Assembly (NCBI RefSeq): GCF_003265345.1
Contig: NZ_QFWW01000035.1
Location: 1-64,000, forward strand
Reading direction: 5' to 3'
Source: Lentzea terrae
GTDB taxonomy: Bacteria > Actinomycetota > Actinomycetes > Mycobacteriales > Pseudonocardiaceae
Length of the DNA: 64,000 nt
The notes below the pieces were generated by a model. It saw only the letters and a list, made by a program, of their open reading frames with translations. It was not told the origin of the DNA and did no database searches. The stretch's first letter is position 1. Each line of letters starts with the position of its first letter. Of this stretch, positions 58,783 through 64,000 are shown one piece after another. The position numbers and the translations under genes were made by a program.

Positions 58783-60300
58783 CTACTTGTGCGCGTCCAG
58801 CAGCTCGTGCGTCAGCTGGATCTTGGCGCGCGACTTGGGCTCAGCCGCCTTGGTGACAGCCGGGCCCGCGGCCAGCGACGCCGCCACCTCCCCGGCACGA
58901 CCGGGAGCCTCGGCGGGCTTGCCCTTCGTGAAGAGCCACGTCTGGAACAGCTGGTCGAGCTGCTGTCCCGACACCCTCTCCGCCACCGCGATGAACTCCT
59001 CGACCGTGGCGTTCGAGAACTTCTTCTCCGCGGTCCACGTCTTCAGGATCTCGAAGAACTTCTCGTCACCCACGGCCACGCGCAGGGCGTGCACCGCCAG
59101 CGCGCCGCGGTCGTAGACAGCGCCGTCGAAGACGTTGGCAGGACCGGGGTCGCCGGGCAGGATCTGCCAGAACGGGCTGTCCGCCGGGTAGAGGTCGTAG
59201 GTGTAGTCGGCGTTCTCCTGGGCCGTGCCCTCACCGATGTGCTCGGACCAGAGGAACTCCATGTAGGAGGCGAAGCCCTCGTTCAGCCAGATGTCGCGCC
59301 AGCCGTGCACCGACACCGAGTCGCCGAACCACTGGTGGCCGACCTCGTGCGCGACGACGTAGGTGTTGGCGCCGCGGCGGAAGAAGGCCGTGTCGTAGAC
59401 CGAGCGGGTCTGGTTCTCCAGCGCGTAGCCGAGGTTCGGGGTGGCGACGCCGCCCTGCGCCTCGAACGGGTACGGGCCGACGTTCTGCTCGAGGAACTCG
59501 GTGATCTCGGCCGTGCGCTCGATGCTGGCCTTCGCGGCGTCGGCGTTCTCGCCGAGGCGCTCGGAGTACGCGTTGACGGACGGCTGGCCGGAGGGCGTGG
59601 TCGACTGGCGGATCTCGAACTGGCCGATCGTCAGGAACGTCAGGTACGTCGCCTGCGGCTTGGTGCTGCGCCAGTGCCAGCGGGTCCAGCCGTTGATCTG
59701 CCGGGTCTGGCCGAGGAAGACGCCGTTCGAGATCGCCTCGACGCCGTTCGGGACGGCGACGTTGACGTCGAAGGTGGCCTTGTCGGTCGGGTGGTCGTTG
59801 GACGGGTACCACCAGGAGGCGATCTCCGGCTCACCGATGGCGAGGGCGCCGTCGGGAGTCTTCGTCCACGGCGTGATGCCGTTGCTGTCCTTCACCGCGG
59901 ACGGCGTGTCTGCGTAGCTGACGACGATGGTCAGGTCCTGGCCCTTGCGCACGCCGCCCTTGGGCGTGAGGACCAGTTCGCCGCCGTCGGACACGAAGGA
60001 CGCCGGCGCGTTGTTGACCCGGACCGACTTCACCTTGAGCAGGAAGTCCAGGTTGAACTGCGTGAGGTCCTGGGTGGCCTTGGCGAGGATCGTCGTGGTG
60101 CCCGACAGCTGGTCGCCGGTCGGGTTGTAGTTGAGCCGGATGTCGTAGTGGGAGACGTCGTATCCGCCGTTGCCGTACTTCGGGAAGTACGAGTCACCGG
60201 CGCCGGGTGCTCCGGGAGACGCCGCCAGGGCCGTCCCCGCGAAGAGCGTCATCGCGGCCGCGGACGCCACCGCGGTCGTCGCCTTCGATCTGATCGACAT
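58783..60300 (-). CDS. Secreted M1-family zinc aminopeptidase-like protease
   Basis: 505 residues. Signal peptide MSIRSKATTAVASAAAMTLF-AGTALA, cleaved near ALA-A. The M1 zinc motif is HEVGHQWFGD with the downstream NEGFASYME glutamate (HEXXH-x18-E). Instead of GAMEN the exopeptidase motif reads ALENQT. The C-terminal region ends with a 60-residue Ala/Pro-rich tail. Secreted single-domain M1 proteins of this size, smaller than PepN (about 850), are common in actinomycetes. ATG at 60300; GTG at 60318 is an alternative. Confidence 0.9.
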   Translation of the reverse strand: MSIRSKATTAVASAAAMTLFAGTALAASPGAPGAGDSYFPKYGNGGYDVSHYDIRLNYNPTGDQLSGTTTILAKATQDLTQFNLDFLLKVKSVRVNNAPASFVSDGGELVLTPKGGVRKGQDLTIVVSYADTPSAVKDSNGITPWTKTPDGALAIGEPEIASWWYPSNDHPTDKATFDVNVAVPNGVEAISNGVFLGQTRQINGWTRWHWRSTKPQATYLTFLTIGQFEIRQSTTPSGQPSVNAYSERLGENADAAKASIERTAEITEFLEQNVGPYPFEAQGGVATPNLGYALENQTRSVYDTAFFRRGANTYVVAHEVGHQWFGDSVSVHGWRDIWLNEGFASYMEFLWSEHIGEGTAQENADYTYDLYPADSPFWQILPGDPGPANVFDGAVYDRGALAVHALRVAVGDEKFFEILKTWTAEKKFSNATVEEFIAVAERVSGQQLDQLFQTWLFTKGKPAEAPGRAGEVAASLAAGPAVTKAAEPKSRAKIQLTHELLDAHK

Positions 60301-60355
60301 GCGCGGGACGCTATCCACACGGTGCGATATGAGCCACCGACTTACGTAGGTTTTC

Positions 60356-61927
60356 CTACCTGCTCAAAATGTTTGACACAGTCGCCTTGAGACGTTGGTG
60401 CAGCGTGCGCAGTTCTCCTCGTTTTGCCTGCACCTCCACCACTCGGAGGCCGTGCGGACGCGCAAGTGCGCTACGGAGCTGGTCCTGGTCGTCCACTTTG
60501 GAGTGCGGAATTCGGTAGCCCGCGCACAAAGCGGCCATATCTGTGCCGTGCGGGGTGCCGAATATCCTTTCGAAACTTTGGTCGTGCTCCGGTGCACCTT
60601 GTTCCAGCAACGAAAAGATCCCGCCGCCGTCGTCGTTGAGGACGACGATCGTGAGATCCGGCTGTCGATCGGCCAGCAAACCATTGCTGTCGTGCAGGAA
60701 AGTCAGGTCGCCCATCAGCGCGTATGCGGAACCCTGATGGTTCAGGGCGAGACCGATGGCCGTGGACACGCTGCCGTCGATGCCCGCGGCACCCCGGTTC
60801 GCGTGCACGGTGACGTCCGGGCGGCGCTCGCCCACGTAGTCCACGTCGCGGATCGGGTTGGACGAGCCGACGAACAGCATGGCCCCCGACGGCATCGCCT
60901 GAGTGAGGTCGCGTGCGACGTGCAGACCGGTCGGCCAGGCGACCGTGTCGAGCAGGTCGTCGACGGCCACACCGACGTTCTTCACCGCGCTCTGCCAGGC
61001 CTGCAGCCACTCCCCGTCGTGCTCGGCTGGTTCTGGCAGCCAGGTCGACGCTCGGGACGCGGTGAACTGCGTGTCCGGCCACTGCGCCTGGTCGCCGACG
61101 GCGTGCACGAACCGCGCATCGCGCAGCAACGCCTGCTGTCCTCGCGACAACGTCACGCGTCCCACGACGAGCACGGCGTCCGGCTGGAGGTACGCGGGCA
61201 GGCCCGCGTTGAGCAGCAACGAGCCGTGCCGCAGCCCACCGGGAGCAGTCGGCTCGGCGATCACCGGCCAGCCGAGCAGCGCGGCCTTGCGGAGCCGCTC
61301 CGGCCGGTCGTCGCCGAGCAGCACCAGCGTGCGGGCGGGCAGGTCGGACGGCCGGGTCTCGACGCTGAACGTCCGGTCGGTGAGAGTCCACGGTCCGCGG
61401 TCGGACGACGGCCAGTCGGTGTCGTCCGGCGTGAGCGGCGGGCGGAACGGCACGTTGACGTGCGTCGGACCGTCCGTCGCGATGGCACGGCAGATCAGCG
61501 ACCGCGTGGTGGGCTCGTCGGCGGCCTCCGGCATGTGCAGCGTCGGGATGCCGAGCAGGTCGTGCTGGTTGATCGTCTGGCTGGAGCCGGTGCGGTAGAG
61601 GTCGACCGGGCGGTCGGCGGTCAGCGCGATCAACGGCACATTCGTCAGCTGCGCCTCGACGACGGCCGGGTGCAGGTTTGCGACCGCCGTGCCGCTGGTG
61701 CACGTCACGACGGCGGGCTCGCCCGTCTTCGCGAGGCCCAGCGCGAGGAATCCGCCGCTGCGCTCGTCGATCCGCACGTGCACCGTGAGCAGGCCTTTTT
61801 GCTCGGCCTGGTGCAGCGCGAACGACAGCGGGGCGTTGCGCGAACCGGGGCACAGAACGACGTGGCGGACGCCGTTGCGCACCAGTTCGTCGACGATCAC
61901 CCTCGCCTGCGTCGTGGACGGGTTCAT
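60356..61927 (-). CDS. menD: SEPHCHC synthase (MenD)
   Basis: 523 residues. TPP-dependent: N-terminal VRIDERSGGFLALGLAK (about 51-67) carries the catalytic Glu; the C-terminal TPP/Mg motif is GDLTFLHDSNGLL...NDDGGGIFSLLEQ (about 409-443). It joins isochorismate and 2-oxoglutarate in menaquinone synthesis. Divergent from menB with 71 nt between, so they may share a regulatory region. ATG start. Confidence 0.95.
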   Translation of the reverse strand: MNPSTTQARVIVDELVRNGVRHVVLCPGSRNAPLSFALHQAEQKGLLTVHVRIDERSGGFLALGLAKTGEPAVVTCTSGTAVANLHPAVVEAQLTNVPLIALTADRPVDLYRTGSSQTINQHDLLGIPTLHMPEAADEPTTRSLICRAIATDGPTHVNVPFRPPLTPDDTDWPSSDRGPWTLTDRTFSVETRPSDLPARTLVLLGDDRPERLRKAALLGWPVIAEPTAPGGLRHGSLLLNAGLPAYLQPDAVLVVGRVTLSRGQQALLRDARFVHAVGDQAQWPDTQFTASRASTWLPEPAEHDGEWLQAWQSAVKNVGVAVDDLLDTVAWPTGLHVARDLTQAMPSGAMLFVGSSNPIRDVDYVGERRPDVTVHANRGAAGIDGSVSTAIGLALNHQGSAYALMGDLTFLHDSNGLLADRQPDLTIVVLNDDGGGIFSLLEQGAPEHDQSFERIFGTPHGTDMAALCAGYRIPHSKVDDQDQLRSALARPHGLRVVEVQAKRGELRTLHQRLKATVSNILSR

Positions 61928-61998
61928 CCTGCAATTGTCACCGGGACACCTGAGAGGTCGCCCGCTGGTCTCAGCTCCGGGCGCTTAGAGTCTTGCGA

Positions 61999-62901
61999 GT
62001 GGCAGATCAGGAGCTCTTCGACCCGTCGCTGTGGAAGCCGATTGAGGGCTTCGACTTCACCGACATCACGTACCACCGGGCGCTTGACCAGGGCACGGTC
62101 CGCATCGCGTTCAACCGGCCCGAGGTCCGCAACGCGTTCCGGCCGCACACCGTGGACGAGCTGTACCGGGCGCTCGACCACGCGCGGATGTCGTCCGACG
62201 TCGGGTGCGTGCTGATCACCGGCAACGGCCCCAGCCCGCGTGACGGCGGCTGGGCCTTCTGCAGTGGCGGTGACCAGCGGATTCGCGGGCGCAGCGGCTA
62301 CCAGTACGCCTCCGGTGAGACGGCCGACACGGTCGACCCGGCGCGCGCGGGCCGGTTGCACATCCTGGAGTGCCAGCGGCTGATCAGGTTCATGCCGAAG
62401 GTCGTCATCGCGGTCGTGCCCGGCTGGGCGGCCGGCGGCGGCCACAGCCTGCACGTGGTGTGCGATCTCACGCTCGCGAGCGCGGAGCACGCGAAGTTCA
62501 AGCAGACCGACGCGGACGTCGGCTCGTTCGACGGCGGCTACGGCTCCGCGTACCTGGCGCGTCAGGTCGGGCAGAAGTTCGCGCGCGAGATCTTCTTCCT
62601 CGGCCGCACGTACTCCGCCGAGGAGATGCACAAGATGGGCGCGGTCAACGCCGTCGTGCCGCACGCCGAGCTGGAGACCACGGCGCTGGAGTGGGCCCGC
62701 GAGATCAACGGCAAGTCGCCGACCGCCCAGCGGATGCTCAAGTACGCGTTCAACCTGATCGACGACGGTCTGGTGGGACAGCAGCTCTTCGCCGGCGAGA
62801 CGACCCGGCTCGCGTACATGACCGACGAGGCCGTCGAGGGCCGCGACGCGTTCCTGGAGAAGCGCGACCCCGACTGGTCGAACTACCCGTACTACTTCTG
62901 A
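61999..62901 (+). CDS. menB: 1,4-dihydroxy-2-naphthoyl-CoA synthase
   Basis: 300 residues, crotonase fold. FCSGGDQRIRGRSGYQY (about 92-108), AAGGGHSLHVVCDLTLAS (about 141-158) and TDADVGSFDGGYGSAYLAR (about 169-187) are MenB signatures; ends SNYPYYF. Forms the naphthoquinone ring from OSB-CoA. GTG at 61999 is preferred; TTG at 61993 is an alternative. Two nt before menE. Confidence 0.95.
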   Translation: MADQELFDPSLWKPIEGFDFTDITYHRALDQGTVRIAFNRPEVRNAFRPHTVDELYRALDHARMSSDVGCVLITGNGPSPRDGGWAFCSGGDQRIRGRSGYQYASGETADTVDPARAGRLHILECQRLIRFMPKVVIAVVPGWAAGGGHSLHVVCDLTLASAEHAKFKQTDADVGSFDGGYGSAYLARQVGQKFAREIFFLGRTYSAEEMHKMGAVNAVVPHAELETTALEWAREINGKSPTAQRMLKYAFNLIDDGLVGQQLFAGETTRLAYMTDEAVEGRDAFLEKRDPDWSNYPYYF

Positions 62902-62903
62902 TC

Positions 62904-63935
62904 ATGCTCGACGAACTGCGCTTGGCCCTGAGCGGCGGAGAACCGCTGGTCGACGGCCCGCTCGACGGCTGGGAGAAGCGGGCCGTGCTCGGCGTGCCCA
63001 CCTCCGGGTCGACGGGCGAGCCCAAGACCGTGCTGCTCGACGCCTCCGCGCTGACGACGTCGGCGGAGGCCACGCACGAGCGGCTCGGCGGGCCCGGCAC
63101 GTGGCTGCTGGCGTTGCCCACCGGCCACATCGCCGGCGTCCAGGTGCTGGTGCGGTCGATCGTCGCGGGCACCACGCCCGGCGTGCTCGACATGTCGAAG
63201 GGCTTCCGGGCCATGGGGTTCGCGCAGGCCGCCCGGCCGGTGCTGGCCCAGCCCGGCCGCCACTACACCGCGCTGGTGCCGACGCAGCTGTCCCGGCTCG
63301 TCGTCGGCGAAGGGCCGGGGCTCGCGGCGCTGCGGCAGTTCGACGGCGTGCTGATCGGCGGGGCCGCCACCCCGCCGAAGCTGCTGCAGCAGGCGCGCGC
63401 GCTCGGCGTGCAGGTCGTCACGACGTACGGGATGAGCGAGACGGCCGGCGGGTGTGTGTACGACGGCGAACCGCTGCGGGACGTCCGGCTGCGCACCGAC
63501 GACGTGATCGAGATCAGCGGGCCGGTGCTGGCGCTGGGCTACCGGGGCAGTGCGGAACCGTTCGGCGAGTGGTTCCGCACCGGCGACCTCGGGCGGCTGC
63601 GAGACGGGCGGCTGGAGGTGCTGGGGCGCGCGGACGACGTGATCGTCACGGGCGGCGAGAAGGTGCCGCCGGTGGTGGTGGAACGGGCTCTGGCGACCGT
63701 TGAGGGCGTGCTGGAGGCGTGTGTCGTCGGGGTGCCGGACGACGAGTGGGGTCAGGTCGTCGCGGCGGCTGTCGTCGTGCGCGGCGCGGCGCCTTCGCCG
63801 GATGAGCTGAAGGGTGCGGTTGCGGAGGCCGTGGGCAGGGCTGCGGTGCCGAAGCTGGTGCGGTTCGTGTCGGAGCTGCCGTTGCGCGGACCTGGCAAAG
63901 TCGACCGAGCGACAGTGGCTGACTCTTTTAGGTGA
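62904..63935 (+). CDS. menE: o-Succinylbenzoyl-CoA synthetase (MenE)
   Basis: 343 residues, an adenylate-forming enzyme. P-loop TSGSTGEPKTVLL (about 34-46), TTYGMSETAGGCVYDGEP (about 173-190), RTGDLGRLRDGRLEVLGR-ADDVIVTGGEKV and the C-terminal lysine in GPGKVDRATV. It activates OSB for MenB. It is shorter than typical acyl-CoA ligases (about 500), normal for actinobacterial MenE. ATG 2 nt after the menB stop. The last 65 nt of the window hold nothing recognised. Confidence 0.93.
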   Translation: MLDELRLALSGGEPLVDGPLDGWEKRAVLGVPTSGSTGEPKTVLLDASALTTSAEATHERLGGPGTWLLALPTGHIAGVQVLVRSIVAGTTPGVLDMSKGFRAMGFAQAARPVLAQPGRHYTALVPTQLSRLVVGEGPGLAALRQFDGVLIGGAATPPKLLQQARALGVQVVTTYGMSETAGGCVYDGEPLRDVRLRTDDVIEISGPVLALGYRGSAEPFGEWFRTGDLGRLRDGRLEVLGRADDVIVTGGEKVPPVVVERALATVEGVLEACVVGVPDDEWGQVVAAAVVVRGAAPSPDELKGAVAEAVGRAAVPKLVRFVSELPLRGPGKVDRATVADSFR

Positions 63936-64000
63936 ACCTTTACCGCTGAGGACAACTCTCCCGCGAAGCGCGCGGACCTCGCCGCGTGCGTTAGCGATGG

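Noticed and set aside
1..64000. tRNA or rRNA genes
   Set aside because: No cloverleaf-like or rRNA sequence recognised on either strand by eye; a tRNAscan or barrnap run would be decisive.

Overview
The window is high-GC actinobacterial DNA. Menaquinone genes, a full 14-gene proton-pumping NADH dehydrogenase operon, an MgtA-type mannosyltransferase, frequent GTG/TTG starts, and grcC, htpX, menG, menJ, mgtA and menD near one another (much as in the mycobacterial Rv0555-Rv0563 region) suggest a Pseudonocardiales-like organism. The rank is inferred; no rRNA or tRNA gene was found to confirm it.

Layout. 1-8.9 kb: an orphan nuoB-nuoC-nuoI-like trio read into htpX and divergent from a LysR regulator, then a lytic transglycosylase, a small membrane protein, a tandem GNAT acetyltransferase, a secreted propeller-like protein and a SAM methyltransferase. 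8.9-21.1 kb: accessory region. It holds a structured non-coding stretch ending in a strong hairpin, a small MerR-type regulator, a DNA-cytosine methylase/Vsr/putative nuclease restriction-modification island, two membrane-anchored pentapeptide-repeat proteins bracketed by 41-bp direct repeats, a 164-nt hairpin element, and a frameshifted excisionase plus tyrosine integrase. Three same-orientation copies of a 21-bp att-like sequence (10138, 13803, 21074) match the 3' end of ddaH, which suggests two integrated elements in tandem. 21-30.5 kb: ddaH with a divergent Lrp regulator, an enoyl-CoA hydratase, korAB, a long sunset-domain membrane protein, rarD and a polyprenyl diphosphate synthase.

30.4-46.2 kb: nuoA to nuoN on the minus strand, with the polyprenyl synthase directly downstream. 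Two TTGTGAA-N4-TTCACAA palindromes upstream of nuoA match the Rex (NADH/NAD+ sensor) operator, although the same sequence also fits a CRP-type site. 46.3-64 kb: menJ and menG, two glycosyltransferases (one MgtA-like), an inositol-phosphatase-family enzyme, the phenylacetyl-CoA epoxidase operon paaABCDE, menF, GrpB-family and DinB/MDMPI-like proteins, a secreted M1 peptidase, menD, and menB-menE.

The core theme is respiration: the polyprenyl synthase makes the side chain, MenF/D/E/B make the naphthoquinone ring, MenG methylates and MenJ reduces it, and complex I uses the product. No menA, menC or menH is in the window. No CRISPR array was found. All family assignments are from reading the sequence, without database searches.
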